Shown: positions 36,953 to 47,425 of the stretch, piece by piece | Position numbering within the stretch: position 1 is the first letter of the stretch | How the letters are laid out: each line of letters starts with the position of its first letter | Program-made: the position numbers and the translations under genes | The notes under the pieces: generated by a model | Databases searched by the model: none | Told to the model about the DNA's origin: nothing | The model's input: the letters and a program-made list of their open reading frames with translations, nothing else | Source of the DNA: an uncultured beta proteobacterium | GTDB lineage: Bacteria; Pseudomonadota; Gammaproteobacteria; Burkholderiales; Burkholderiaceae | DNA length: 49,965 bases | Direction: 5' to 3' | NCBI GenBank assembly: GCA_903846025.1 | Contig: CAIMZP010000029.1 | Span: 1 to 49,965 of the forward strand

Positions 36953-39862
36953 TTATTTCAATCGCTCTAATTGTGCAACAAGCTTCTCATGGTTTTGCTC
37001 AAAGCCTATTAGGCGTTGTTTTTCTTGTACAACAACCTCTGCTGGTGCGCGAGCTACAAAGCTTTCATTCCCAAGCTTACTGCGAGCCTTGGCAATCTCA
37101 TTTGCTAGCCGTTCAACTTCCTTATTTAGTCGCATCCTCTCAGCCACTACATCCACTTCAATTTTTAATAGCAGTTTGATGTTGCCAACCAATGCCATTG
37201 GTGCATCAGGAGCCTCTCTTTCTAGAGCTGATTCATCATCATAAATTTTCACCTCAGATAACTTGGCTAGTGCCGTTAAGTAGGGGCTTGCCTCTTTTAA
37301 GAAGTCAGCAGGCCCGCTAATCCATAAAGGTACTTTTAGCGCAGGGGATACTTGCATCTCACCACGAAGATTACGACAGGCATCGACAATGGCCTTGATT
37401 TGAGCAACCCAGGCCTCACTCTTTTCATCGATTTTTTCTAACTGGGCAATGGGATAGGCCTGCAAAGCAATCGTTTGCTTTTCCTGTTCTGCCAATACTT
37501 TTCCTGTCATTGGACCTACAGTCTGCCAAAGGGTTTCAGTGATAAATGGAATAATCGGATGAGCCATGCGCAAGATTGTTTCAAGCACGCGCAATAGCGT
37601 TCGACGGGTAGCACGTTGCTGTGCTGGAGTGCCAGTTTGTAATTGTACTTTTGCTAACTCCAAATACCAATCACAATACTCGTCCCAAACAAATTGATAA
37701 ATACTCGTCGCGATATTGTCAAAGCGGTAATTTTCAAAAGCCTTAGCGACATCAGATTCCGTTTTTTGCAGAATTGACACAATCCATTTATCTGCTGGTG
37801 AAAAATCTAAATAGCCATCAGGACCACACTGGTCATCACAGGGTGAAAAACCATTGTCATCGGCATTGCCTGGGCAGTTCATTAAAACAAAACGAGTTGC
37901 ATTCCAGAGCTTGTTGCAGAAGTTTCGATAACCTTCGCAACGCTTCTGATCAAAGTTAATATTGCGTCCTAATGAGGCAAGAGATGCAAAGGTAAATCGT
38001 AGGGCATCTGTACCAAAAGCGGGAATACCTTCAGGAAATTCTTTTTTGGTTTTTTTGTTAATGCTCTCAGCTTGTTTGGGATTCATTAATCCAGCAGTTC
38101 TTTTGCCAACTAAATCCTCTAGCTGAATTCCATCAATCAAGTCAATAGGGTCCAGAGTATTGCCTTTGGACTTACTCATCTTCTGACCCTCGGAATCACG
38201 CACTAAGCCATGTACATAGACCGTGTGAAAAGGTACCTTACCTGTAAAGTGACAAGTCATCATTACCATCCGCGCTACCCAGAAGAAGATAATGTCAAAG
38301 CCAGTCACCAGTACTGATGAAGGTAAGAAGTGATTGAGAGCGGGTGTTTCTTCTGGCCAGCCTAATGAGCTAAAGGGAACTAGCGCAGAACTAAACCATG
38401 TATCCAATACATCTGGGTCGCGATTGAGTTGGCCGCTATAGCCTGCGGCAATTGCTTTCACTTTCGCATCTGCTTCAGAGCGAGCAACAAAAATCTGATT
38501 ATTATCCCCATACCATGCCGGGATTTGATGGCCCCACCAGAGTTGACGTGAGATACACCAATCTTGAATATTTTCTAGCCACTGGGTATAGGTGCTAATC
38601 CAATTTTCCGGCACAAGTTTAATATCACCTTTAATTACTGCATCTAGCGCGGCGCCAGCAATTGATGAGCCTGGTTGATATCGGTTATCTGGACTTGGTT
38701 TAGATACCGCTACAAACCATTGGTCAGTTAGCATAGGTTCAATAATGGTTTGAGTGCGATCGCCGCGAGGAACCATCAGTTTGTGGGGTTGTACTTTTTC
38801 TAGCAGGCCTGCAGATTCCAAATCGGCAACCACTTGTTTGCGAGCTACAAAACGTTCTAGACCTTGATAGATGGCAGGGGCATTCTCATTTATTTTGGCA
38901 TCTAAAGTGAGGACATTAATTAGTGGTAACTGATGTCGTTGTCCCACTGCATAGTCATTAAAATCATGCGCGGGTGTTACTTTAACTACACCAGTACCAA
39001 AGGCTACATCGACATAATCATCAGCAATAATGGGGATATCACGATTACATAGTGGCAGTTGAACTGATTTGCCAATGAGATGTTTATATCGCTCGTCTTC
39101 TGGGTTAACCATGACAGCTACGTCACCGAGCAAGGTTTCTGGGCGAGTGGTAGCTACTGTAAGGTGGCCAGAGCCATCGGTCAATGGGTAGCGGATGTGC
39201 CACATTGATCCATCTTCCTCTTCGCTGACTACTTCTAAGTCAGAAACAGCGGTGCCTAAAACAGGATCCCAGTTGACCAAACGCTTACCGCGATAAATTA
39301 ATCCTTGCTCATGCAGGCGAACAAAGACTTCGACAACGGCTTTGGACATTTTGGTGTCCATAGTGAAATATTCTTTACCCCAATCAATCGAGGCACCTAG
39401 ACGGCGAATTTGGCGAGTAATAGTGGAGCCAGAGGCCTCCTTCCATTCCCATACCTTTTCTAAGAATTTTTCACGACCTAAGTCATGACGAGAAATTTTT
39501 TGCGCATCAAGCTGTCGCTCTACAACGATTTGCGTCGCTATACCAGCATGGTCGGTACCAGGAACCCAAAGCGTATTTTTTCCTGACATCCGAGCGTGTC
39601 GAACCAAGCCATCCATGATGGTCTGGTTAAAGGCATGACCCATATGGAGGGTGCCCGTGACATTGGGGGGAGGCAACTGAATGGAGAAGTCAGCTTTCCC
39701 ATCATCCATGTTGGCATCGGCAATGCCGCGACGTTCCCATTCTGGCCCCCAATAAGCTTCAATTGGAGCGGGTTCGTAAGATTTAGCGAGATTATCCGCG
39801 GGGGTGGTGTTCCCTGCAGGGCTTGTCGCTGGTGAATTGGGGGTGTTCGAAACATTTTGCAT
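36953..39862 (-). CDS. valS: Valyl-tRNA synthetase
   Basis: Class Ia synthetase, 969 aa from ATG 39862. HIGH box in [18 protein letters not shown] (near residue 75), editing domain with [20 protein letters not shown] box in [14 protein letters not shown], and a C-terminal coiled-coil arm rich in Glu/Lys/Arg. A TTG three codons upstream is also open. No Shine-Dalgarno site precedes the ATG; a minus-strand TATAAT ends 9 nt before it. It diverges from the helicase gene across 24 bp. Confidence 0.98.
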   Translation of the reverse strand: MQNVSNTPNSPATSPAGNTTPADNLAKSYEPAPIEAYWGPEWERRGIADANMDDGKADFSIQLPPPNVTGTLHMGHAFNQTIMDGLVRHARMSGKNTLWVPGTDHAGIATQIVVERQLDAQKISRHDLGREKFLEKVWEWKEASGSTITRQIRRLGASIDWGKEYFTMDTKMSKAVVEVFVRLHEQGLIYRGKRLVNWDPVLGTAVSDLEVVSEEEDGSMWHIRYPLTDGSGHLTVATTRPETLLGDVAVMVNPEDERYKHLIGKSVQLPLCNRDIPIIADDYVDVAFGTGVVKVTPAHDFNDYAVGQRHQLPLINVLTLDAKINENAPAIYQGLERFVARKQVVADLESAGLLEKVQPHKLMVPRGDRTQTIIEPMLTDQWFVAVSKPSPDNRYQPGSSIAGAALDAVIKGDIKLVPENWISTYTQWLENIQDWCISRQLWWGHQIPAWYGDNNQIFVARSEADAKVKAIAAGYSGQLNRDPDVLDTWFSSALVPFSSLGWPEETPALNHFLPSSVLVTGFDIIFFWVARMVMMTCHFTGKVPFHTVYVHGLVRDSEGQKMSKSKGNTLDPIDLIDGIQLEDLVGKRTAGLMNPKQAESINKKTKKEFPEGIPAFGTDALRFTFASLASLGRNINFDQKRCEGYRNFCNKLWNATRFVLMNCPGNADDNGFSPCDDQCGPDGYLDFSPADKWIVSILQKTESDVAKAFENYRFDNIATSIYQFVWDEYCDWYLELAKVQLQTGTPAQQRATRRTLLRVLETILRMAHPIIPFITETLWQTVGPMTGKVLAEQEKQTIALQAYPIAQLEKIDEKSEAWVAQIKAIVDACRNLRGEMQVSPALKVPLWISGPADFLKEASPYLTALAKLSEVKIYDDESALEREAPDAPMALVGNIKLLLKIEVDVVAERMRLNKEVERLANEIAKARSKLGNESFVARAPAEVVVQEKQRLIGFEQNHEKLVAQLERLK

Positions 39863-39871
39863 AAGAGGCAA

Positions 39872-39879
39872 ATTATAAT
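39872..39879. promoter_or_regulatory. Palindromic bidirectional -10 between valS and uvrD
   Basis: The 8-bp palindrome ATTATAAT contains a perfect TATAAT on each strand (minus 39877-39872, plus 39874-39879). It is 9 nt from the valS ATG and 7 nt from the helicase ATG. With a 24-bp gap, both -35 regions must lie inside the opposite gene; I see no strong -35 in either direction. Confidence 0.5.
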
Positions 39880-39886
39880 TGGGGCG

Positions 39887-42268
39887 ATGTACTCAGACTT
39901 GCTTGCCAACCTCAACCCCGAACAACGCGAGGCAGTAACGCTCCCGCCCGTAAATCAAAATGGTCAAGCTCAGTCAGCTTTGATCCTAGCGGGGGCTGGT
40001 AGCGGCAAGACACGGGTCTTGACTACTCGTATAGCCTGGTTGATTCAAACCGGCCAGGTGTCTCCTATTGGCGTCCTAGCGGTAACCTTCACCAATAAGG
40101 CGGCTAAGGAGATGATGGTGCGCCTAAGTGCGATGTTGCCCATTAACACTCGGGGAATGTGGATTGGCACCTTTCATGGCCTGTGTAACCGTTTATTGCG
40201 TGCCCACCATAAAGAGGCTGGTTTGCCATCTACTTTCCAGATTTTGGATACTCAGGATCAGCTTTCTGCCATTAAACGTCTTTTAAAGGGCTTGAAAGTC
40301 GATGACGAGAAATACCCCCCCAAACAATTGCAGTATTTCATTGCCCATGCGAAAGAGCGCGGGCAGCGTGCTCGCGAGTTGTCTGTAGGCGATGACTTTC
40401 AGGCCAAAATGGCGCAACTTTACGAAGCCTATGATGCTCAATGCCAGCGCGAGGGGGTTGTAGACTTTGCTGAACTTTTACTACGTAGCTATGAGTTACT
40501 CAAGCATAACGACTCAATTCGAATCCACTACCAAGAGCGTTTTCGTCATATCCTGATTGACGAGTTTCAAGATACCAATGCATTGCAATATGCATGGCTT
40601 AAATTGCTCTCTGGCCACGATGGTAGCCAAGCCAATGTTAGCGGTGCAGGTAGTAGTGCTGTTTTTGCAGTGGGCGATGACGATCAAAGTATTTATGCGT
40701 TTCGAGGTGCAGATGTCGAGAATATGCGTCTTTACGAAAAACAGTTTCAGCCAATGATGGTGAAACTAGAGCAGAACTATCGCTCGCACGGCCATATTTT
40801 GGATACGGCCAATCAACTCATTGCCAATAATTCTGATCGTTTAGGAAAAAACCTGCGCACCGATGCAGGCCATGGTGAGCTTGTGCGAATTTATGACGCC
40901 CCTAGTGATCATGCGGAAGCGGCTTGGCTGGTTGATGAAATTAAGGCGCTGGTTAATAGTGGCATCAAGCGAACCGAAATTGCCTTGCTCTATAGAAGTA
41001 ATGCTCAGTCTCGTATTATCGAGCATGCCTTATTTTCTGCTGGTATTCCATATCGGGTCTATGGTGGATTACGATTCTTTGAGCGCGCTGAAATCAAGCA
41101 TGCGTTGGCTTATTTAAGGCTCTTAGAAAATCCGAATGACGACACCTCTTTTTCACGGGTTGTGAACTTTCCAACGCGTGGTATTGGCGCAAGATCAATT
41201 GAGGCCGTTCAAGATGCGGCTAGATTGCAACAATGTTCACTCTACTTGGCCTCATCTTCGCTGGATGGTAAAGCTGGTGCAGCCTTAGGCGGCTTTGTGC
41301 GACTAGTGGATCACATGCGTGAAGCTACTCGTCACAATACCTTGCCTGAAACAGTGGAGTTTGTGATTCAGCACAGCGGCTTGATTCAGCACTACCTATC
41401 TGAGCGCGAAGGACAGGATCGCGTAGAAAATTTACAAGAGTTAACCAATGCGGCAACTGCATTTATTGCTGAAGAAGGTTTTTCTCAAGATGCTACCGCT
41501 GCGATGTTGCCTGGTGAAAATGCTCCTGGGGTAGCGGAGGTATCACCGTTGGCTGCATTTTTGTCGCATGCTTCATTGGAGGCTGGTGATAACCAAGCTC
41601 AAGCTGGCCAAGATGCTGTGCAGCTGATGACAGTGCACTCTGCAAAAGGATTGGAATTTACCTCAGTGTTTATTACTGGCCTTGAGGAGGGTTTATTTCC
41701 CCATGAGAACAGTGTTAATGAGCTCAATGGTTTAGAGGAAGAGCGTCGTTTAATGTACGTGGCAATTACGCGTGCCAAAGAGCGTTTATACCTCTCTCAC
41801 ACCCAGTCACGCATGCTGCACGGTCAAGTGAGATACAACATGCCTTCGCGTTTTCTTGAAGAGCTACCTTCTGATTCATTAAAATGGCTAACTCCAAAGG
41901 CGAAAGATGCCCGTTGGGGTGCTGGCAGCAATGGCCGCAGCTCTGGATCTACCTGGCAAGACGGCTACACCCGTCAACGCGATTCTGAGTCGAATGATTT
42001 TTTTGACTCTGGTAGTGAGCGTCAACAGCCAGCCAAGCAGCTTGGGCGCGTTGGATCGGCGTCAACAACCGTCAGGCGGATGGCTTCACCTCCACGTGGA
42101 AATTACCCGTTTGCTATCGGACAAAATGTATTTCATACGAAGTTTGGTGAGGGACGCGTTACCGGGCTGGAGGGTAATGATGCAGATGCTCGAGCGCAGG
42201 TAAGTTTCAAGCGGCATGGTGTTAAGTGGCTGCAATTGAGCATTGCAAAACTGACTGCAATTGACTAA
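39887..42268 (+). CDS. ATP-dependent DNA helicase, UvrD/PcrA type
   Basis: A superfamily 1A 3'-5' helicase for repair and replication restart. 793 aa from ATG 39887 ([17 protein letters not shown]). Walker A is [12 protein letters not shown] (near residue 36), followed by [10 protein letters not shown], the DEFQDTN Walker [23 protein letters not shown], and motif V/VI segments [14 protein letters not shown] and [17 protein letters not shown]. The C-terminal Tudor-like region ([15 protein letters not shown]) suits UvrD/PcrA. The frame extends 30 nt upstream into the valS start, which is unlikely to be used. The stop overlaps the convergent gene's stop. Confidence 0.93.
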   Translation: MYSDLLANLNPEQREAVTLPPVNQNGQAQSALILAGAGSGKTRVLTTRIAWLIQTGQVSPIGVLAVTFTNKAAKEMMVRLSAMLPINTRGMWIGTFHGLCNRLLRAHHKEAGLPSTFQILDTQDQLSAIKRLLKGLKVDDEKYPPKQLQYFIAHAKERGQRARELSVGDDFQAKMAQLYEAYDAQCQREGVVDFAELLLRSYELLKHNDSIRIHYQERFRHILIDEFQDTNALQYAWLKLLSGHDGSQANVSGAGSSAVFAVGDDDQSIYAFRGADVENMRLYEKQFQPMMVKLEQNYRSHGHILDTANQLIANNSDRLGKNLRTDAGHGELVRIYDAPSDHAEAAWLVDEIKALVNSGIKRTEIALLYRSNAQSRIIEHALFSAGIPYRVYGGLRFFERAEIKHALAYLRLLENPNDDTSFSRVVNFPTRGIGARSIEAVQDAARLQQCSLYLASSSLDGKAGAALGGFVRLVDHMREATRHNTLPETVEFVIQHSGLIQHYLSEREGQDRVENLQELTNAATAFIAEEGFSQDATAAMLPGENAPGVAEVSPLAAFLSHASLEAGDNQAQAGQDAVQLMTVHSAKGLEFTSVFITGLEEGLFPHENSVNELNGLEEERRLMYVAITRAKERLYLSHTQSRMLHGQVRYNMPSRFLEELPSDSLKWLTPKAKDARWGAGSNGRSSGSTWQDGYTRQRDSESNDFFDSGSERQQPAKQLGRVGSASTTVRRMASPPRGNYPFAIGQNVFHTKFGEGRVTGLEGNDADARAQVSFKRHGVKWLQLSIAKLTAID

Positions 42269-43047
42269 GCCAGCAGAGTTGCCGATTCTTTCTCCGCAAA
42301 GCATGCCTTCCAAGTAGCAAAAAAGGAGCAGTGCATTACTGTTAGTCCTGCCATTGATAAAGGTGCAATGAAGTAAGAGGCCGCCTGACTTAAATCAACC
42401 GCATCAAAACTCATGCCAACTATCAATGGAATCGCAATGAGGATAACCCCCCAAATGACAAGATAAATAAAGAATGCGCCGCGATTGGTCCAGCAGGCCA
42501 CAAAACTGGAAAACAGCGCCTGTGGAACAGACATATTTTCCCACGCAACAAGAATGGGTGAGAACCACATTAACATGGCTATCGGGATGTAAAGCAAGCC
42601 CCCAAAAATTAAAATCAAATAAATCTGACGAATGGCTTCCGGACTAATGGGTTTATCGCTTGTCATTATTGGAATCAGTAATTCAAAATCGACGAGCATG
42701 CTTAAGATGAAGCTAAGGAAAAGTATTAGGGTGGTATAGATTAAGCCCAGTTGCAAAATACGGTTTCTTATTAATGGAGATGCTTTTAGGGCCGATAGAT
42801 AAACCATCGGGCGGATACGTTCCTTTTGGATGGCTTGACGACAAGCAGTCATAAATCCTACCGAAAGAGTGGGTGTGATCAGCAAGACCGCGAACACGCC
42901 AACGACTGGAACTAATACTGCTAGCTGAGCAGCAAAGACGTACATAAATACCAGCATCAAAAAGCCGAGAGGATTTTGTTTGAATAACCAAATGCCTTGA
43001 CGAATCCAGGCATAGCCTTCTTTTGGGGTAACAACGTTAAGTTTCAT
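42265..43047 (-). CDS. BPSS1780-type integral membrane protein
   Basis: 260 aa with about six hydrophobic helices in three pairs, and an N-terminal soluble stretch (VVTPKEGYAWIRQGIWLFKQNPL) typical of the betaproteobacterial BPSS1780 family. Function is unknown. The ATG at 43047 overlaps the thrB stop (ATGA), so it is translated with thrB. Its stop codon shares bases with the stop of the convergent helicase gene. Confidence 0.8.
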   Translation of the reverse strand: MKLNVVTPKEGYAWIRQGIWLFKQNPLGFLMLVFMYVFAAQLAVLVPVVGVFAVLLITPTLSVGFMTACRQAIQKERIRPMVYLSALKASPLIRNRILQLGLIYTTLILFLSFILSMLVDFELLIPIMTSDKPISPEAIRQIYLILIFGGLLYIPIAMLMWFSPILVAWENMSVPQALFSSFVACWTNRGAFFIYLVIWGVILIAIPLIVGMSFDAVDLSQAASYFIAPLSMAGLTVMHCSFFATWKACFAEKESATLLA

Positions 43048-44021
43048 TTAGCTTTGCGACTTAAAAGAATCTGCTCGAAATGAGCGGGGTCATGAGGTGA
43101 AAGCATTTGTGCGTCACGTGGCAAGTAAAAATCCCATAAACGAGAAACCCAAAAACGAAGTGCTGCAGCGCGCAACATCAGTGGCCAACTTCTTTGCTCA
43201 TTTTCCGTAAGGGGGCGAATTGATTGATAGGCAGTCATTAGAGCATCAAGGCGTGCTGGGTTTAAATCTTTTTTATTGTCTGCCAGACACCAATCATTTG
43301 CGGTCACTGCCAAGTCAAATAGCCACTTGTCAGTACCTGCAAAATAAAAATCAAAGAAACCACCCAGTCGATCTTTTGACGTATCGCCATCATTACCAGA
43401 ATCAAACAACACATTATCTCTAAAGAGGTCGCAATGGCTTGCTCCTTGAGGCAGTGAAGAATATTCACTTGATGCAAAGAATTGCTCTTGATCGGCCAAT
43501 TCGCTAGTCAGTAACCCTCTTTGAGCATCACCTAGGTATGACAGAACCCGAGGAATAGTCTCTTGCCACCAAGATAAACTTCTAAGATTGGTTTGGGTTT
43601 TAGAAAAATCAGCGCCAGCCAAATGCATCTTTGCTAGCATTTCTCCAACCATTGCACAATGATTTACCTCGGGCATCAGACGGGAAACGCCTGGTAATTT
43701 AGTCACAATAGCCGCCGGCTTACCTTTAAGGAAAAATAGAATCTCCCCACGTTTATTAGCAACAGGCATTGGGACTGGAATGCCTTTATTAGCCAAATGC
43801 CGCATCAGCTCCAAATAGTAAGGGAGTTGTTCGGCCGACAGGCGTTCAAAGATCGTCAGGACAAATTCTTGCTTTTTTTCATTTAGAGTTGTGTCTAGAA
43901 AAAAATTAGAATTTTCAATGCCGCCATGAATGCCGCGCACATCAGTTGCCTTGCCGATATTGAAATCTATTGCGATCCAGTCGGAGATTTCACTAAGTTC
44001 GATTGGGGTAAATACAGCCAT
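43044..44021 (-). CDS. thrB: Homoserine kinase (ThrB, aminoglycoside phosphotransferase fold)
   Basis: Phosphorylates homoserine for threonine synthesis. 325 aa. The APH-type catalytic loop SHCDLFRDNVLFD (about residues 197-209) and the metal-binding GGFFDFYFAG are visible, as in the type found in many betaproteobacteria rather than the GHMP-fold enzyme. It begins 3 nt after the DUF2782-like gene stop, with no Shine-Dalgarno site, and is coupled to the BPSS1780-type gene. Confidence 0.88.
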   Translation of the reverse strand: MAVFTPIELSEISDWIAIDFNIGKATDVRGIHGGIENSNFFLDTTLNEKKQEFVLTIFERLSAEQLPYYLELMRHLANKGIPVPMPVANKRGEILFFLKGKPAAIVTKLPGVSRLMPEVNHCAMVGEMLAKMHLAGADFSKTQTNLRSLSWWQETIPRVLSYLGDAQRGLLTSELADQEQFFASSEYSSLPQGASHCDLFRDNVLFDSGNDGDTSKDRLGGFFDFYFAGTDKWLFDLAVTANDWCLADNKKDLNPARLDALMTAYQSIRPLTENEQRSWPLMLRAAALRFWVSRLWDFYLPRDAQMLSPHDPAHFEQILLSRKAK

Positions 44022-44024
44022 TAC

Positions 44025-44441
44025 TTAAAATGGAATACTGATGCTGGGAACACTTATGAGGTCGGTATCCTTGGCTGGTCCGGGCATCACAGTGGTGGGT
44101 GGTGCCATTTCATAGGATGTATAGCGAGTTTTTACATCGACCTGAGTTGGGGAGTTGGCATCTTTATATTCTGTAATTTCAGTGCCGGTAGCTTCTTTAT
44201 GCTGAAAGCTTGGTTTACGGCCTTCGGGTGCATTTGTGACGTCTGAGGCGCTCACGGCCGGAGCTAGGGGCTGGTTATTGATCCGATGAAGTTCGGCCGG
44301 GCTCAGGGCCTCGCTCAGGGCCTCGCTACTGCTCTGAGCTTGGACAGAGCCCATGCCAAAAGCACCAAAAGCCGATAAAAAACCCATTAGAACAAGGGTG
44401 TGGCTCAGGGAGGAGCCAAATAAGTTAGTTAGAGTATGCAT
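44025..44441 (-). CDS. Exported DUF2782-like protein
   Basis: 138 aa with a signal peptide (hydrophobic core LVLMGFLSAFGAFGMG, AQA-type cleavage near residue 36). The C-terminal part (EITEYKDANSPTQVDVKTRY) resembles DUF2782 proteins that sit next to thrB and polA in betaproteobacteria; this is from memory and moderate in certainty. ATG 44441 is 7 nt from AAGGTG; an adjacent ATG at 44444 is too close. A minus-strand TATAAT (44479-44474) gives a leader of about 25 nt. A 12-nt tandem duplication lies inside (44301-44324). Confidence 0.65.
   Translation of the reverse strand: MHTLTNLFGSSLSHTLVLMGFLSAFGAFGMGSVQAQSSSEALSEALSPAELHRINNQPLAPAVSASDVTNAPEGRKPSFQHKEATGTEITEYKDANSPTQVDVKTRYTSYEMAPPTTVMPGPAKDTDLISVPSISIPF
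44301..44324 (-). repeat. Tandem 12-nt duplication in the DUF2782-like gene
   Basis: Two perfect copies of a 12-nt unit (GCTCAGGGCCTC on the plus strand), which make the protein read SEALSEALS just after the signal peptide. An in-frame, recently duplicated unit that could vary between strains. Confidence 0.85.
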
Positions 44442-44473
44442 CATTTATCACCTTTTTAGACCCACTTAGACCA

Positions 44474-44479
44474 ATTATA
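44474..44479 (-). promoter_or_regulatory. -10 box of the DUF2782-thrB-BPSS1780 unit
   Basis: TATAAT (6/6) on the minus strand, 32 nt before ATG 44441, with a Shine-Dalgarno AAGGTG between. The -35 is weak. On the plus strand the overlapping bases read TATAAA, a possible alternative -10 for polA with a leader of about 40 nt. Confidence 0.45.
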
Positions 44480-44514
44480 AAAACGAGTCTAGCAGGGAGT
44501 TAGCAACTAGATTG

Positions 44515-44520
44515 TACGAT
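44515..44520 (+). promoter_or_regulatory. Possible -10 of polA, leaderless arrangement
   Basis: TACGAT (4/6) ends 6 nt before the polA ATG at 44527. No Shine-Dalgarno site is present. It is weaker evidence than for alaS or miaA, because a TATAAA about 45 nt upstream competes. Confidence 0.3.
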
Positions 44521-44526
44521 TGCGGT

Positions 44527-47376
44527 ATGACTAAACATACACTCTTGTTGATAGACGGCTCAAGCTACCTCTATCGCGCCTTTCATGCCATGCCAGACCT
44601 GAGAAATGAGGCTGGCGATCCCACAGGTGCCATTTATGGAATGGTGAATATGATGCGCCGCGCTCGATCTGAGATCAAGGCTGACCACATTGCCTGCATT
44701 TTTGACGCCAAAGGAAAGACTTTTCGAGATGAAATGTACCCAGAATACAAGGCGCATCGTTCCCCTATGCCCGAAGATTTGGTCAAACAGATTGAGCCAA
44801 TACATGCCTTAGTGAAGGCTTTGGGTTGGCCAGTTTTAATGGTTTCAGGGGTAGAGGCAGATGATGTGATCGCCACCTTGGCCTGTCAGGCCAGTCAAGC
44901 TGGATGGGAAACCATCATTTCCACCGGGGATAAAGATTTGGCGCAGCTGGTCAATTCCTCTGTCACTTTGATTAATACGATGACTAACGAGAGGCTGGAT
45001 ACCGCTGGTGTGATTGAAAAGTTTGGCGTACCACCTGAGCGCATCGTTGATTATTTGTCTATTGTTGGTGACGCTGTTGATAACGTCCCTGGAGTGCCAA
45101 AGGCGGGGCCGAAGACGGCTAATAAATGGCTGGCCGAATTTGGTGATTTAGATAACTTGATGGCCAATGCAGATCAAGTGAAGGGGGTTGTTGGAGAAAA
45201 TTTGCGTAACAGTTTGGACTGGTTACCTCAAGCCCGTCAATTGATCACTGTAAAAACCGATTGTGATTTGGGCCCTTATCTTCCTGGCCTAGATGACTTA
45301 CGAGAACAGCCTGAAGATGCACCACTTTTGAGAGAATTATTTGAGCGTTATGCATTTAAAACTTGGTTGCGTGATGTAGAAAAGCGTCTTAGCGATTCCG
45401 CTATCAAGGCCTCAGAAGACGATCATATCGGCGGTGGCTTTGATTTAGCTGGTAGCCCACTGCCAGTAGCTACTTATAGTGCTAACCACGCTTCCTTAGA
45501 CAAGGTGCCGCGCATGATTGCTGCGGCACCAACCAAAGCCTTATCTTCAAATACATCAGAATTGCATGGTGCAATCGCGCGCAATTATGAATGTGTAGTG
45601 GATGCAGCCGCTTTAGATAGGTGGTTGAACAAAATTAATGACGCAGTGCTGACTGCGGTTGATACTGAAACTACTGGTTTGGATGCCCTGGCAGCTGAGC
45701 TAGTGGGGATATCTCTTTGCGTCACTTCTGGTGAAGCATGCTATATCCCAGTAGCACATCGCAACGGAGAAACCCAGTTGAGTAGAGATTTTGTATTGTC
45801 TCGCATAAGACCTTGGTTAGAAAGTACAGCGCACTCTAAGGTCGGTCAAAATTTAAAGTACGACGCCCACATCTTCAAAAATTATGGCATTACTTTGGGA
45901 GGCATTGAGTTTGATACGATGCTCGAATCATACGTTCTTGAGTCTCATCTTCCTCACAATATGGATAGCTTGGCTGAGCGCCATCTCGGCATGAAAACGA
46001 TTCGCTATGAAGAAGTGTGTGGCAAAGGCGTTCATCAAATTGGCTTTGATCAAGTAGACCTTCAGATTGCTACTAACTATGCCGCTGAAGATGCAGACAT
46101 TACCTTGCGTTTGCATTTGGAATTGTGGCCACAAATTGAAGTGAATCCAGGTTTACTGTATGTCTATAAGAATATTGAAATGCCAGCGATGCGCGTGCTG
46201 GGAATTATGGAGCGCAATGGAATTCGGATTGACTCTGCTTTATTGGCGAAACAAGGTCAAAAAGTTGGAAAACGACTGCTTGAATTGGAGGGGGAGATTC
46301 ATAAATTAGCAGGGCAACCTTTTAATATTCAATCACCCAAACAAATTGCAGAAATTCTTTTTGGGCAGCTCGAGTTGCCTGTCATCAAAAAAACCCCATC
46401 AGGAGCTCCATCTACCGATGAAGAGGTGCTGCAAAAGTTAGCTGAAGACTACCCTTTGCCTGCGCGCATCTTGGATTATCGGAGTTTGGCTAAATTGATG
46501 TCGACTTATATTGATAAACTCCCGCGTATGGCAGACCCAAAAACAGGGCGCATCCATACGAATTTCTCCCAAGCAACTGCAGTAACAGGGCGGCTAGCGT
46601 CAAGCGACCCAAATTTGCAAAATATTCCAGTGCGCACAGAAGAGGGGCGTCGGATCCGAGAAGCATTTATTCCCGCAGATGGTTGCAAACTTTTATCGGC
46701 AGATTATTCTCAGATCGAATTAAGAATAATGGCCCACATAGCGGAAGATGAAAACTTGCTGGCCGCTTTTGCTGCGGGCAAGGATGTACACCAGGCAACT
46801 GCATCAGAGATTTTTGGAATTCCCCTCGAAGAGGTAAATTCAGAACAACGACGCTATGCCAAGGTTATTAACTTTGGTTTGATATATGGGATGAGTGCCT
46901 TTGGCTTGGCTAGTAATTTAGGGATTGAGCGTTCTGCGGCGCAAAACTATATTGCTAAATACTTTGATCGTTATCCTGGGGTGGCTCAATACATGGAACG
47001 TACTCGCCTAGAAGCCAGAGAAAATGGATATGTAGAGACCGTTTTTGGAAGGCGCTTATGGCTGCCTGAAATCAAGGGCTCCAATGGCCCACGTCGCCAG
47101 GGAGCTGAGCGTGCTGCCATTAATGCCCCCATGCAGGGAACGGCCGCTGATTTAATCAAGTTGGCCATGGTCGCAGTGGAGAATTGGCTTGAAAAAGAAC
47201 AGCTAAAGACCCGCATGCTTTTGCAAGTGCATGATGAGTTGGTGTTTGATGTGCCCTTTGATGAGCTGACAATCTTGCAGGAAAGGCTCCCGGATTTGAT
47301 GTGTCAAGTCACCAAATTAAAAGTACCTTTAGTGGTAAGTATTGGTATTGGCGATAATTGGGAAGAGGCCCATTAA
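44527..47376 (+). CDS. polA: DNA polymerase I
   Basis: 949 aa from ATG 44527. Three domains: the 5'-3' exonuclease (LLIDGSSYLYRAFHA; GVEADDVIATLA), the 3'-5' exonuclease with intact proofreading residues (DTETTG, NLKYDAHIF, YAAEDADITLRL), and the polymerase (SADYSQIELRIMAHIAEDE motif A, RRYAKVINFGLIYGMSAFGL O-helix, LLQVHDELVFD motif C). A complete, proofreading-competent Pol I. The frame extends 15 nt further upstream but without a better start. Confidence 0.98.
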   Translation: MTKHTLLLIDGSSYLYRAFHAMPDLRNEAGDPTGAIYGMVNMMRRARSEIKADHIACIFDAKGKTFRDEMYPEYKAHRSPMPEDLVKQIEPIHALVKALGWPVLMVSGVEADDVIATLACQASQAGWETIISTGDKDLAQLVNSSVTLINTMTNERLDTAGVIEKFGVPPERIVDYLSIVGDAVDNVPGVPKAGPKTANKWLAEFGDLDNLMANADQVKGVVGENLRNSLDWLPQARQLITVKTDCDLGPYLPGLDDLREQPEDAPLLRELFERYAFKTWLRDVEKRLSDSAIKASEDDHIGGGFDLAGSPLPVATYSANHASLDKVPRMIAAAPTKALSSNTSELHGAIARNYECVVDAAALDRWLNKINDAVLTAVDTETTGLDALAAELVGISLCVTSGEACYIPVAHRNGETQLSRDFVLSRIRPWLESTAHSKVGQNLKYDAHIFKNYGITLGGIEFDTMLESYVLESHLPHNMDSLAERHLGMKTIRYEEVCGKGVHQIGFDQVDLQIATNYAAEDADITLRLHLELWPQIEVNPGLLYVYKNIEMPAMRVLGIMERNGIRIDSALLAKQGQKVGKRLLELEGEIHKLAGQPFNIQSPKQIAEILFGQLELPVIKKTPSGAPSTDEEVLQKLAEDYPLPARILDYRSLAKLMSTYIDKLPRMADPKTGRIHTNFSQATAVTGRLASSDPNLQNIPVRTEEGRRIREAFIPADGCKLLSADYSQIELRIMAHIAEDENLLAAFAAGKDVHQATASEIFGIPLEEVNSEQRRYAKVINFGLIYGMSAFGLASNLGIERSAAQNYIAKYFDRYPGVAQYMERTRLEARENGYVETVFGRRLWLPEIKGSNGPRRQGAERAAINAPMQGTAADLIKLAMVAVENWLEKEQLKTRMLLQVHDELVFDVPFDELTILQERLPDLMCQVTKLKVPLVVSIGIGDNWEEAH

Positions 47377-47425
47377 TGCGCATGAGTTTGTGGGTGTGAG
47401 CATAATCGCAATGGAGAAAATAAAG

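Noticed and set aside
36938-37180. Plus-strand open frames opposite valS and galU
   Set aside because: Antisense shadows of conserved synthetase and transferase genes with intact motifs on the minus strand.
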